Shown here piece after piece: positions 29,246 through 37,048 of a stretch of 39,492 nt of DNA. Positions within the stretch are counted from its first letter, which is position 1. Each line of letters starts with the position of its first letter. Under the pieces are notes generated by a model, which was given only the letters and a program-made list of their open reading frames with translations, searched no databases and was not told the DNA's origin. The position numbers and the translations under genes were made by a program. Source of the DNA: Phenylobacterium aquaticum (GTDB taxonomy: Bacteria; Pseudomonadota; Alphaproteobacteria; Caulobacterales; Caulobacteraceae); NCBI RefSeq assembly GCF_947378715.1, contig NZ_CANCLE010000013.1, positions 1-39,492 on the forward strand, written 5' to 3'.

Positions 29246-29995
29246 GTGGATATTCACAAGCCGAAACCCGTCCACAGCTGGCGGGAGCTGCTCTCCGAGG
29301 TCGGCGTCGTGGTGATCGGGATCGTGATCGCCCTGACGCTCGAGGAAGGCGTTCGCACCCTGCATGATCGCGAAATCGCGTCAGAGGCGCGCGAGGCGGT
29401 CAAAGAGGAAATTCGCCAAAATCTCTCGTACATGAGCGGCCGGCTTGAAACCCAGCCCTGCATCGAACGTCGGCTGGATGAGATCGGCAGGATTCTCGAA
29501 ACGTCACGTGAGGGCGAGCTGAGCACGCGGCCGAATTGGGTCAGCCAGCCCTCCGTCTACTTCCTGTCGAACCAGCGTTGGCAAGCCGCAACGGGAAGCG
29601 GGCGCGTAAGCCTGCTCAGCACGGACGAACAGGGCAGTCTGGGCGTGTTCTCGGTGATCAATACGCGATTCAATGAGGCCGAGGCCCGGGAACAAGCCGC
29701 CTGGTCCCAACTGCGCGGGCTGGAGTCGTGGCAAGGGCCGCTTGGGTCTGAAGGGCGGGTTCATTTCGCCACAGCCGTTCAGGAAGCGCGCTATGAAATC
29801 TGGGAGACACGGATCACCATCGGGCTTGCGCTTCGGCTTGGTGAGAAGCTCGGGATCAAGCCCGACATGCCCAAGACCATGGACAAGAGCTACGTGGTTC
29901 CGCATGCGATCTGTCTGCCGATCTCGACCCCACGCGAGCAGGCTCTCAAGATCCTGTCCCAGGACGGATCGCCGCCGTGGGGCCAGCCGAAATAG
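29246..29995 (+). CDS. Membrane-anchored conserved hypothetical protein
   Basis: A 249-residue protein. After DIHKPKPVHSWRELLSE it has one strongly hydrophobic segment (VGVVVIGIVIALTLEEGV, residues 19-36) and then long charged helices (EAREAVKEEIRQNLSYMSGRLETQ). The opening is shared by a group of alphaproteobacterial proteins of unknown role. The start is the GTG at 29246, with GGGGGA five bases before it, rather than the GTG at 29225. Codon usage is less GC-extreme than in neighbouring genes, and the protein sits alone between the lipoprotein gene and the phzF-like gene, which could hint at a more recent origin. Confidence 0.68.
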   Translation: MDIHKPKPVHSWRELLSEVGVVVIGIVIALTLEEGVRTLHDREIASEAREAVKEEIRQNLSYMSGRLETQPCIERRLDEIGRILETSREGELSTRPNWVSQPSVYFLSNQRWQAATGSGRVSLLSTDEQGSLGVFSVINTRFNEAEAREQAAWSQLRGLESWQGPLGSEGRVHFATAVQEARYEIWETRITIGLALRLGEKLGIKPDMPKTMDKSYVVPHAICLPISTPREQALKILSQDGSPPWGQPK

Positions 29996-30016
29996 TCAAT
30001 CGATAGCGGGGGCGAC

Positions 30017-30973
30017 TTGGCCGACAAGATAGATAGCTTTGGCGGCGACGCTGTCGCACGCCGCACCCTTCTGGCCGGCGCGGCGGCCTTGCCATTTGCG
30101 GCCGGCGCGGCCGGCGCCGCGCCCGCCAAGGGCTCCACCCATCGTTTCCTGCAGGTGGATGTGTTCTCGCCCGATCGGTTGCGGGGAAATCCGCTCGCCG
30201 TCGTGGTCGGCGCCGACGACCTCACCGACGACGACATGAAGCTGTTCTCGCGCTGGACGAACCTCAGCGAGACCACCTTCCTGATGCGCCCCACCCGGCC
30301 GGACGCCGACTATCGCGTGCGGATCTTTTCCGTCGGCGAGGAGCTGCCCTTCGCCGGCCACCCCACGCTCGGGACCTGCCATGCCTGGCTGGCGTCCGGC
30401 GGGAAGCCCCGGGGACCCATCATTGTCCAGGAGTGCCCTATCGGGCTCGTCCGGCTCCACCGCGCCGACGGTCGATTGGCGTTCGAGGCGCCGCCGCTTC
30501 GGCGCGCACCGCCCATGGACGCCGACATGTTGGCGCGGGTGCGCAAAGGTCTGGGCGTGTCCGACTCCGAGATCATCGCCACGAGCGTCATGGACGCGGG
30601 GCTGGAGCAGCCGGCGCTGATGATCCGCAGCCGCGCGCGCCTGCTGGAGCTGAAGCCGGACTGGCAGGCGCTGGGCATGGAGGCCCTTGGCGTCATCGCG
30701 CCGTGGAGCGACCGCCACGAGGCCGGCCAGCCCGACTTTGAGGTCCGGATGTTCGACGTCACCCTGTCCAATTTCGAAGACCCGGTGACCGGCAGCCTCA
30801 ATGCCAGCCTGGCGCGCTGGCTGATCCCTGCGGGCCTCGCGCCGGCGCACTATGTGGCGAGCCAGGGGACGGTGCTTGGACGCACCGGCCGCATCCATGT
30901 GGACCAGGACGCCGACGGCCTCTGGATCGGCGGCGACACCACAACCCGCATCGAAGGCGTCCTGAACCTTTAA
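30017..30973 (+). CDS. PhzF family isomerase-like protein with a Tat-like leader
   Basis: A 318-residue protein of the PhzF (diaminopimelate-epimerase fold) family: RFLQVDVFSPDRLRGNPLAVV near residue 43, NLSETTFLMRP with the catalytic glutamate, PFAGHPTLGTCHAWL, and DPVTGSLNASLARWLI near the C-terminus. Family enzymes isomerise or racemise small molecules in the cytoplasm. Here the N-terminus carries ARRTLLAGAAALPFAAGAAGAA, a twin-arginine-like leader, so the enzyme may be exported, which is unusual. The start is the TTG at 30017, with a G-rich ribosome site; other starts would lose the leader. It lies 21 bases after the unknown membrane-anchored gene. Confidence 0.88.
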   Translation: MADKIDSFGGDAVARRTLLAGAAALPFAAGAAGAAPAKGSTHRFLQVDVFSPDRLRGNPLAVVVGADDLTDDDMKLFSRWTNLSETTFLMRPTRPDADYRVRIFSVGEELPFAGHPTLGTCHAWLASGGKPRGPIIVQECPIGLVRLHRADGRLAFEAPPLRRAPPMDADMLARVRKGLGVSDSEIIATSVMDAGLEQPALMIRSRARLLELKPDWQALGMEALGVIAPWSDRHEAGQPDFEVRMFDVTLSNFEDPVTGSLNASLARWLIPAGLAPAHYVASQGTVLGRTGRIHVDQDADGLWIGGDTTTRIEGVLNL

Positions 30974-30993
30974 GGGTGGTTTGGCCTTCGGCG

Positions 30994-31021
30994 ATGTCGG
31001 CTCCAGGCCCGCGCGTTCGTC
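30994..31021 (+). promoter_or_regulatory. Putative ECF42-type promoter of the AHSA1 gene (ATGTCGG-N17-CGTC)
   Basis: TGTCGG at 30995-31000 and CGTC at 31018-31021 with a 17-base spacer, 31 bases before the ATG. The ten bases CGTCGTTCCG (31018-31027) are identical to those at the promoter of the sigma operon (9575-9584). It lies about 20 kb from the sigma factor gene. Confidence 0.6.
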
Positions 31022-31052
31022 GTTCCGAAGACTCAAGCGGAGGGGAAACGAC

Positions 31053-31544
31053 ATGGGACACAACGGTCAGCCCGAGGGGGCCGAGAACCCGACCACAGTC
31101 GCGCGCATGGCCGGCCGCGAGATCATCGTCACGCGCAGCTTCGACGGCGCCGCCCAGACGGTGTTCGAGGCCTGGACCCGGCCCGAACTGTTCCGGCTGT
31201 GGTGGGCGCCGAAGTCGATGGGCGCGGTGATCAGCGCCTGCGAGATCGACGCCCGCACCGACGGCGGCTATCGGATCACCTTCGGCGACGGGGCGGATCA
31301 GGCGACCTTCTTCGGCAGGTACCTCGAGGTGATCCCGCCCTCACGCCTCGTCTGGACCAATGAGGAGGGCGACCATGGACAGATCACGACCGTGACCTTC
31401 GAGGACCAGGGCGAACGCACGCGGCTGGTCCTCACCGAACTCTATCCCGATGCGCCGCCTGCCGAAGCCCTCGCCGGGATGCAGGCCATGTCGGCCGAGC
31501 AATTCGCCCAACTGGACGACCTCCTGGCCTCCAGGCGCCCGTAG
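31053..31544 (+). CDS. SRPBCC/AHSA1 family protein
   Basis: A 163-residue protein of the activator of Hsp90 ATPase-like (AHSA1) SRPBCC family: EIIVTRSFDGAAQTVFEAWTRPELFRLWWAPK near residue 23, then EIDARTDGGYRITFGDG, FFGRYLEVIPPSRLVWTNE and the tail AEQFAQLDDLLA. Bacterial members bind hydrophobic ligands or are linked to ECF sigma and stress-response clusters; their reactions are unknown. The ATG at 31053 has GGAGGGG about eight bases upstream. It is preceded by the same promoter-like motif found ahead of the ECF42 sigma operon, so it is a likely remote member of that regulon. Confidence 0.85.
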   Translation: MGHNGQPEGAENPTTVARMAGREIIVTRSFDGAAQTVFEAWTRPELFRLWWAPKSMGAVISACEIDARTDGGYRITFGDGADQATFFGRYLEVIPPSRLVWTNEEGDHGQITTVTFEDQGERTRLVLTELYPDAPPAEALAGMQAMSAEQFAQLDDLLASRRP

Positions 31545-31562
31545 CCATGAGCGCCACTAGAC

Positions 31563-32765
31563 CTACGCCGCCGGCCGGAGCGCACGCACCAGGGTTCGGA
31601 GGAGCATGACGGTCTCGACCTCGGCGTCAGCGTCGCTCGGCTGACGCCACGCGCTCTGGATCACCACGACCACCTGTTCGGTCGGATTGATGTAGATGCG
31701 CTGGCCGAAGGCGCCCAAGGCCAGGAACGCGCCGGTATGCAGGCCGTCCGCGTAAGGCGCCCCCGGCAACGCCCACCAATGGTAGCCATAGCCCGCCGGA
31801 CTGCCGGCCATGATCCGACCGCAAGCGGTCGCCGCGCAGTCGGGCTGGCCGGCGAGATCGCGCCAGCCGGCCGGCAGGACCCGTCGGCCACCAAACGCCA
31901 CGCCATCTTCCAGCACCAGCAAGCCGAAGCGGCCGACGTCGCGCAGGCGGGCGCTGACCCCCATCCCGCCCAGCTCCAGGCCCTCCTCGCATTCCAGTTG
32001 CCAGAGCCCGTCGGCCTCCATGCCGGCCGGTCCCCAGACGGCCTCCGCGAAATAGTCGGCCAAGGGTCGGCCGACCGCCGCCGCGACCACGGCGCCCAGC
32101 AGGATGCTCTCGCCGGTCGAATAGTTGAAGACGGCGCCTTGCGGGGCCGCGCGCGGCAGGGTGCGCAGCAACTCCAGGACCGCGCCGGGTCGCCGACTGG
32201 CCATAGCCCGGCCCAGGCGCCTGACGTCGTTCCCGCCGGAATTCTCGCCCTCCTCCCAGGCCACGCCCGACGCCATCCGCAGGAGATTGCGCAGGGTGAC
32301 GTCCTCATAGGCCGAGCCGCGCATCTGCGGCAGATAGAGGCCGCACGTCTCGTCCAGATCGCGAATTGCGCCATCGTGGAGCGCGGCGCCGACCAGCGTG
32401 GCGGTCATCGACTTCGCCGTCGAAAAGCTCGTCCAGCGGGTCTGCGGGCCGCTGCCCAGACCGTAGCGCTCCAGCGCGATCTCGCCGTTCTTCAGGATCA
32501 GGAACCCGGCCGTGCGCCGTCGCGCCATGAAGTCGTCGAGGTCGACCATCGCCTCCCCCACCCTGTAGGCCGGGTCGGCGAGCGGCCGGTCGTGCGGCGG
32601 CAACGCCCGCACCGCGCCACCGCGCCCGATCACCCGATGAGGCCAGATCTGGTCCTGGTTGCGGAAGGTCGCCGCCTGGTCCTCGGGCGTCGTCTTCATG
32701 ATGTTCAAAGCCGCGCGCTCCGGCGCACCCGCACCCCTGCCTTCGTCATTGAGCCCCATGGCCAT
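31563..32765 (-). CDS. Serine hydrolase, beta-lactamase class C/esterase family
   Basis: A 400-residue protein of the penicillin-binding-protein fold (6-aminohexanoate-dimer hydrolase/esterase EstB type). The catalytic SxxK is S-T-A-K at residues 115-118, the tyrosine motif is Y-S-T at 215-217, and the third element H-T-G lies at 343-345. No signal peptide is seen, so it acts in the cytoplasm, which fits an esterase or amidase rather than a true beta-lactamase. The ATG at 32765 has GGGGAGG about eight bases upstream. It is convergent with the AHSA1 gene, with 18 bases between the stops. Substrate unknown. Confidence 0.88.
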   Translation of the reverse strand: MAMGLNDEGRGAGAPERAALNIMKTTPEDQAATFRNQDQIWPHRVIGRGGAVRALPPHDRPLADPAYRVGEAMVDLDDFMARRRTAGFLILKNGEIALERYGLGSGPQTRWTSFSTAKSMTATLVGAALHDGAIRDLDETCGLYLPQMRGSAYEDVTLRNLLRMASGVAWEEGENSGGNDVRRLGRAMASRRPGAVLELLRTLPRAAPQGAVFNYSTGESILLGAVVAAAVGRPLADYFAEAVWGPAGMEADGLWQLECEEGLELGGMGVSARLRDVGRFGLLVLEDGVAFGGRRVLPAGWRDLAGQPDCAATACGRIMAGSPAGYGYHWWALPGAPYADGLHTGAFLALGAFGQRIYINPTEQVVVVIQSAWRQPSDADAEVETVMLLRTLVRALRPAA

Positions 32766-33021
32766 GGATCAGTCCTCCCCTTGAGAGGCCGCCAAATCGC
32801 GCCGGGAGGGGGCGTTTTCAACGCAAGTTAAGTTGGCTTGCCGAGGCCGCTTGCGGCTGGCACGGTTGCGGCCTGGTCAGGGTCCTGGCGACCCGCTGGC
32901 CGGCGTATCAGAGCCGCGCATGGCCCTTCCTGCTGCGCCTCCGCGACCATCGCGGCCTCCGCATCGCAAAATACGGCGAGGGCGGCCGCAGGTGCGGAAG
33001 GTGCGGCGACCCTCGGGCCCC

Positions 33022-33399
33022 TCAAAGCGTTCTGGGCGGCCGTTTCGGATTTGGGGCGGCCAAGTCGTAGCTGCTGCGAAGGCGCGCCTCGATATGAGTC
33101 CAGTCGGTGTCCGCAGGCGCGAGGTTCATCGCGATCCAGCCCGATGGACCGATATAGGCCGGCCAACTGTAGAGGCCGGGATCGAGTTCGATCAGCAGGT
33201 CCTGCTCCTCCTTGCCCGTGGTCCTGACGCACACCACAGTGCGGCCGTCGCCATGGTGGTTGTGCCGGAAGTAAGCGAACATCCGTCCGGCGACGTGAAA
33301 CGCCGGGATACCATGCGAGACCTTCTCCCCGGTCTCCGGCAGGGCAAGGCAGAGACCGCGCAGCCTTTGGACGACGATGTCGGGGTCTTCAGCGAGCAT
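33022..33399 (-). CDS. MmcQ/YjbR family protein
   Basis: A 125-residue protein of the MmcQ/YjbR-like fold, of the double-wing type. The start DIVVQRLRGLCLALPETGEKVSHGIPAFHVAGRMFAYF and the middle GWIAMNLAPADTDWTHIEARLRSSYDLAAP fit the family. Homologues are described as DNA-binding-like but the role is unknown. The ATG at 33399 is used. Only two bases separate it from the stop of a 35-codon TIR-like remnant on the same strand (TGA-GG-ATG), so it may be translated by re-initiation after that ORF; the GAGG there gives no proper ribosome spacing. Confidence 0.8.
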   Translation of the reverse strand: MLAEDPDIVVQRLRGLCLALPETGEKVSHGIPAFHVAGRMFAYFRHNHHGDGRTVVCVRTTGKEEQDLLIELDPGLYSWPAYIGPSGWIAMNLAPADTDWTHIEARLRSSYDLAAPNPKRPPRTL

Positions 33400-33401
33400 C
33401 C

Positions 33402-33509
33402 TCAAAGCCCATGCCGCTGTGTGGCGCCCTCGACCTTGACCGCCACGTCCGGGCGCTCCAGAGCCTGGGCCGCCGTCGAGGGGGCGTAGGAGATGAAGAT
33501 GTCGGTCAT
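33402..33509 (-). pseudogene. Truncated TIR-domain protein remnant (35 codons)
   Basis: An intact 35-codon reading frame (ATG at 33509, TGA at 33402) whose first residues MTDIFISYAPSTAAQALER match the opening strand of bacterial TIR-domain proteins (MTDIFISYAR... is a common start). Only the first about 20 residues are convincing; the rest (PDVAVKVEGATQRHGL) looks unlike a TIR domain, suggesting an internal deletion joining the start to other sequence. The remainder of a TIR protein is not found nearby. It may now serve as a leader for the YjbR gene. Confidence 0.5.
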
Positions 33510-33673
33510 GCCGCCGCCGCCCCGCCCTTCGCCGCCCCGAGACCCTATCTAGGCATCAAAGCGGCGGGCAAGAGAAAGGTTGCCGAAGGGCGAGTTGGCG
33601 GGCGCACTCTCAATGGCCCCTTCCCACCCCTCGCTGAATTCCCCAAAGTCCGCTTCTCGCGCCTCGCCCCGCC

Positions 33674-34570
33674 CTACGCGATCCCCGCGATCCGTTTCGC
33701 CGCCGTCACCGTGTTCTGCAGCAGGCAGGCCACGGTCATCAGGCCCACGCCGCCGGGGACCGGCGTAATCGCGCCGGCCACTTCGCTCACGGCCTTGTAG
33801 GCCACGTCACCGACCACCTTGGTCTTGCCGGCCGCCGCCTTGACCGGATCGGAGAACGGCACGCGGTTGATGCCCACGTCGATCACGGTGGCGCCCGGCT
33901 TGACCCAGTCGGCCTGGATCATCTGCGGACGGCCGACGGCGGCGACCAGGATGTCGGCCTCGCGGCAGACGGCCGGCAGGTCGACGGTGCGCGAGTGGGC
34001 GATGGTCACGGTGCAGTCGGCCTGCAGCAGCAGTTGCGCGATCGGTCGGCCGACCAGGACGGAGCGCCCCACCACCACCGCCCGCTTGCCGGCCAGATTG
34101 TCGCCCAGGGTCTCGCGCAGCATGATCATCGAGCCCAGTGGCGTACAGGGCACCAGGGACGGCAGGCCTTGCGACAGCCGCCCGGCGTTGATCACGTGCA
34201 GGCCGTCGACGTCCTTGTCCGGATTGATCGCGGTGATCACCGCCTTCTCGTCCAGGCCCTTGGGCAGCGGCAGCTGGACCAGTATGCCGTGGATGGTCGG
34301 GTCGACATTCAGCGCCTCGACCAGGTCGAGCAGGGTCTCCATCGACGCATCGACCGGCAGGATGTGGGTCACTGAATGCATGCCCGCCGCCTTGGACTTC
34401 TCGCCCTTGGACCGGACATAGATCTGGCTGGCCGGGTCCTCACCCACCAGCACCACGGCCAGGCCAGGGGTCAGGCCGTGCTTCGCCTTCAGCTCGGCCA
34501 CCTCGACGGCGACCTCGGCCTGCAGGCGCTCGGACAGCGGCTTGCCATCGATGATGCGGGCTTGGCTCAT
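33674..34570 (-). CDS. folD: Bifunctional methylenetetrahydrofolate dehydrogenase/methenyltetrahydrofolate cyclohydrolase
   Basis: A 298-residue cytoplasmic enzyme interconverting 5,10-methylene- and 10-formyl-tetrahydrofolate with NADP. The conserved VLVGEDPASQIYVRSKGEKSKAAGM, with the catalytic lysine after Y-V-x-x-K, PDKDVDGLHVINAGRLSQG, PCTPLGSMIML, the cofactor motif VVGRSVLVGRPIAQLLL and PGGVGLMTVACLLQNT are all present. The ATG at 34570 has GGAGG six bases upstream; the longer frame to 34633 is not needed. It lies 98 bases after the S1/P1 nuclease gene on the same strand. Confidence 0.97.
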   Translation of the reverse strand: MSQARIIDGKPLSERLQAEVAVEVAELKAKHGLTPGLAVVLVGEDPASQIYVRSKGEKSKAAGMHSVTHILPVDASMETLLDLVEALNVDPTIHGILVQLPLPKGLDEKAVITAINPDKDVDGLHVINAGRLSQGLPSLVPCTPLGSMIMLRETLGDNLAGKRAVVVGRSVLVGRPIAQLLLQADCTVTIAHSRTVDLPAVCREADILVAAVGRPQMIQADWVKPGATVIDVGINRVPFSDPVKAAAGKTKVVGDVAYKAVSEVAGAITPVPGGVGLMTVACLLQNTVTAAKRIAGIA

Positions 34571-34668
34571 GGGACCTCCGACGGCTTTCGAGAACGTGGG
34601 CGCTCGACTACCGGGTCTGGCCCCTGCGCGCAACGCGCTGAAAACTCATGCCGGAATGCCGGACGCCC

Positions 34669-35679
34669 CTAGTCCTTGCCGTAGAGATAGGGATAGGCCG
34701 CCGTCTTGCCCGACAGCACATCGGCCAGCGGGATCGGCGTCCAGCCCACGGCCAGGCTGTCGCTGTCCTTCCAGGCCCAGAGGATCAGGTCGCGCAGTTC
34801 CGAGGCGCCGGCCGCCAGCCGATCTGTGGCGAAGGCGGTTCCGATCGTGGCGCCAGGCGCCAGGCCGCCGGCCTTGATCATCTCATAGAGCGGCTCGACC
34901 TGCTTGCCGCTGGTCGCCAGATAGGCGGTGACGCAGCCCATCAGTTCGCCCGTGCAGGTCTGCACCGGCGCCACCTTGGCCCGGACCATCGGCGTGGTGA
35001 CCGTGTTCAGCACCAGCTCCCCCTCGAAGGGGTTGTGGATCTTGTCCTGGGTATAGCCGTTGGGGTTCGGGAACGGCCCCCAGCCGTTGTAGTGCACCGT
35101 CACGTGCAGGGGCTGGGACCCGTCGCCGACGAAGTGCGACAGATAGCCAACGGTCTGGAGGATCTGGGCCTCGCGCCGCGCGCGGTCGGCCTTCAGCCAG
35201 GCCCGGTGGGCCCGGTTCTTCTCATGCGGAATGGCATAGGTCTCGGCCCGCCAGTGGGCGAAGTCCTTGGCCAGCTGCTGGGACTGGTCGACGATGGAAT
35301 AGGGCAGATAGCCGCCCTTCCAGCTGTCCATGCCCAGGCCCTGCATCAGCTTCTCATAGTCCGGCCGGGTGACCGGCAGCTCGGCGGCCAACGGCCCGCC
35401 ATGCACGCGGCCGGCGTCGTCCAGGTCCAGGAAGTGGCCGGCGTCGCGATTGGTGTCGTGGGTCTTGCCGGCGCCCTTCGACCGGTCCGGCTCGCGCGAC
35501 ATCTCGCCGGCCCCGGCGACGAAGGCCGGGGTGCGCATAAAGGGGGGCAGGTCGCTCGGCAGGGCCTCGATCGCCGCCTCGCCAATGATGCGGTGGCCCA
35601 TGCCGCCCCAGGCGAACGCAGGCGCGGGGGCCGCCAGGACCAGGGCGGCGAGGGTGAGGCGGCGAAGGGTGCGGATCAT
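34669..35679 (-). CDS. S1/P1 nuclease family protein (secreted)
   Basis: A 336-residue protein with a signal peptide ending AFA, after which the mature chain starts at Trp24, as in P1 nuclease, where the N-terminal tryptophan binds zinc. Further zinc ligands are visible: WGGMGHRIIG with a histidine at about 29, DAGHFLDLDD, YLSHFVGDGSQPLHVTVHYNG. These enzymes are zinc-dependent 3'-nucleotidase/nucleases for single-stranded DNA or RNA in the periplasm or outside. The homologous phospholipase C fold is an alternative. The length is normal. A C-terminal part (LRDLILWAWKDSDSLAV) is helical. It is 98 bases upstream of folD. Confidence 0.88.
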   Translation of the reverse strand: MIRTLRRLTLAALVLAAPAPAFAWGGMGHRIIGEAAIEALPSDLPPFMRTPAFVAGAGEMSREPDRSKGAGKTHDTNRDAGHFLDLDDAGRVHGGPLAAELPVTRPDYEKLMQGLGMDSWKGGYLPYSIVDQSQQLAKDFAHWRAETYAIPHEKNRAHRAWLKADRARREAQILQTVGYLSHFVGDGSQPLHVTVHYNGWGPFPNPNGYTQDKIHNPFEGELVLNTVTTPMVRAKVAPVQTCTGELMGCVTAYLATSGKQVEPLYEMIKAGGLAPGATIGTAFATDRLAAGASELRDLILWAWKDSDSLAVGWTPIPLADVLSGKTAAYPYLYGKD

Positions 35680-35722
35680 GGCCGCGATTTGACCCTCCCC
35701 GCCCTCGAAGGCAAGCCGCGCT

Positions 35723-36304
35723 TCAGTGAATTTTCAGCGTCGCCTCGACCCGGCTTACCCAGGCCTGAACCTGCGGATAGTCGGCCAGATCGAAGCCGCC
35801 CTCGTGGGCCACCCGGGTGTAGGCCACGAGGGCCACGTCGGCGAGGCTCACCGCCGCGCCGACCAGGAAGGCGGAGCGCGCCAGGGCCTTGTCCAGCCGC
35901 GCCAGGGCGGCCTCGCCGCGCTCGATGATCTTGGGGTCGAGCTCGGCCAGGGACTTGCCCAGATAGTGCATCTGGAACCGGGCGACGGCCACATAAGGCT
36001 CGTGGCTGTACTGCTCCCAGAACATCCATTCGTACATCCGCGCCCGGTCATAGGCGTCGCCCGGGATCAGGTCGGAGCCCTCGGCCAGATGCAGGATGAT
36101 GGCGTTGGACTGGGCCAGCGGCCGGCCGTCGTCCAGCACCACCGCCGGGACCTGCCCGGCCGGGTTCATGGCCAGGAATTGAGGGGTGCGGCTCTCGGCC
36201 TTCAGCACGCTGGTCTCGACCCACTCATAGGCCAGGCCCAGATGATCGGCCGTCCACTTCACCTTCAGGCAGTTGCCCGAGATCGAGTCGCCATAGATGC
36301 GCAT
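35723..36304 (-). CDS. Glutathione S-transferase family protein
   Basis: A 193-residue cytosolic GST. The N-terminal thioredoxin-like domain (about residues 1-77) begins MRIYGDSISGNCLKVKWTADHLG, where the serine/asparagine/cysteine before the helix are candidate glutathione contacts, followed by FLAMNPAGQVPAVVLDDGRPLAQSNAIILHLAE with the cis-proline and the acidic/serine glutathione-binding segment (Q-S-N in place of the commoner E-S). The helical domain (about 85-190) carries the conserved FLVGAAVSLADVALVAYTRVAHEGGFDL. Substrate unknown. The ATG at 36304 starts the first strand. It is 43 bases from the S1/P1 nuclease start on the same strand. Confidence 0.88.
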   Translation of the reverse strand: MRIYGDSISGNCLKVKWTADHLGLAYEWVETSVLKAESRTPQFLAMNPAGQVPAVVLDDGRPLAQSNAIILHLAEGSDLIPGDAYDRARMYEWMFWEQYSHEPYVAVARFQMHYLGKSLAELDPKIIERGEAALARLDKALARSAFLVGAAVSLADVALVAYTRVAHEGGFDLADYPQVQAWVSRVEATLKIH

Positions 36305-36473
36305 GCCGTGGTTCCCCTTGCTGACGGCGCGTCATAGCGGTCCCGCCGCCGCATGCAATCCAGGCGCTCTGGCGCCCCTGTGAGACGAACTGATGACGCC
36401 TGGCTTGCCCTGAGAGGAGAGTCCGGGTACCTAGGCGGCCGCTGACAGAACAACGACGAAGGAGGACGCCGTC

Positions 36474-36962
36474 ATGGGACGCCGCCTCGCCGCCCTGGCC
36501 GCCCTTCCCCTCCTCGCCCTCGCCGGCGCCGCACATGCGGACTCCGCCCCGCCGTCCGATCCGATCGGCGATCTGTTGATGTCCGCCCTGACCGGCGCCC
36601 TGCCCGGCACCCCGGACTTCCAGCTGAAGGCCAGCCTCTATCACGCTGGCGCCCGGGGCGTGGGGGGCATGGACTCGCTCGGCTGCCGGGTCGTGGCCAT
36701 GCGCACCGCCGCCATCGACGCCCATCTGATCCCCAAGCACACCATCCTGTTCATCAAGGAAACCGTCGGCCTGCCCCTGCCCGACGGCGGCGCCCATGAT
36801 GGCTACTGGTATGCGTCCGACACCGGCGGCGCGATCAAGGGCGACCGCATCGACCTGTTCACCGGCATGAACGCCGCCTCGATGAAGGTGATGCGCTCGC
36901 TGAACCTCACCAGCCTCTCCGTCACCAAGGCCGGCGAGTTCAAGGGCTGCCCGCCGAACTAG
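36474..36962 (+). CDS. Secreted 3D domain-containing protein
   Basis: A 162-residue protein with a signal peptide (about residues 1-22, MGRRLAALAALPLLALAGAAHA). The mature domain has the features of the 3D domain (three conserved aspartates, related to the catalytic core of lytic transglycosylases such as MltA): CRVVAMRTAAIDAHLIPKHTILFI, then YASDTGGAIKGDRIDLFTG. These double-psi beta-barrel domains act on peptidoglycan when paired with a wall-binding domain, which is absent here. The ATG at 36474 has GGAGGA seven bases upstream. It is divergent from the GST gene. Enzymatic activity is not certain. Confidence 0.78.
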   Translation: MGRRLAALAALPLLALAGAAHADSAPPSDPIGDLLMSALTGALPGTPDFQLKASLYHAGARGVGGMDSLGCRVVAMRTAAIDAHLIPKHTILFIKETVGLPLPDGGAHDGYWYASDTGGAIKGDRIDLFTGMNAASMKVMRSLNLTSLSVTKAGEFKGCPPN

Positions 36963-37048
36963 GCGCAGCCCCAGACCAAAATCCCCCAGCAAGACCTCGA
37001 CCGCCGGCGCATCCGCTTCGGCGTGCAAACCTGTTCGCGAGGCCCCCC

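Noticed and set aside
32828..33232. ORFs on both strands between the serine hydrolase and yjbR genes
   Set aside because: They overlap the yjbR gene in another frame and have shadow-type composition, with no domain or ribosome site; the gap 32766-33021 shows nothing convincing.
36400..36470. Resemblance to RNase P RNA (GAGAGGAGAGTCCGGG and ACAGAAC)
   Set aside because: Only two short look-alike pieces within about 70 bases, no room for the about 400-base RNA, and the region is the leader of the 3D-domain gene.
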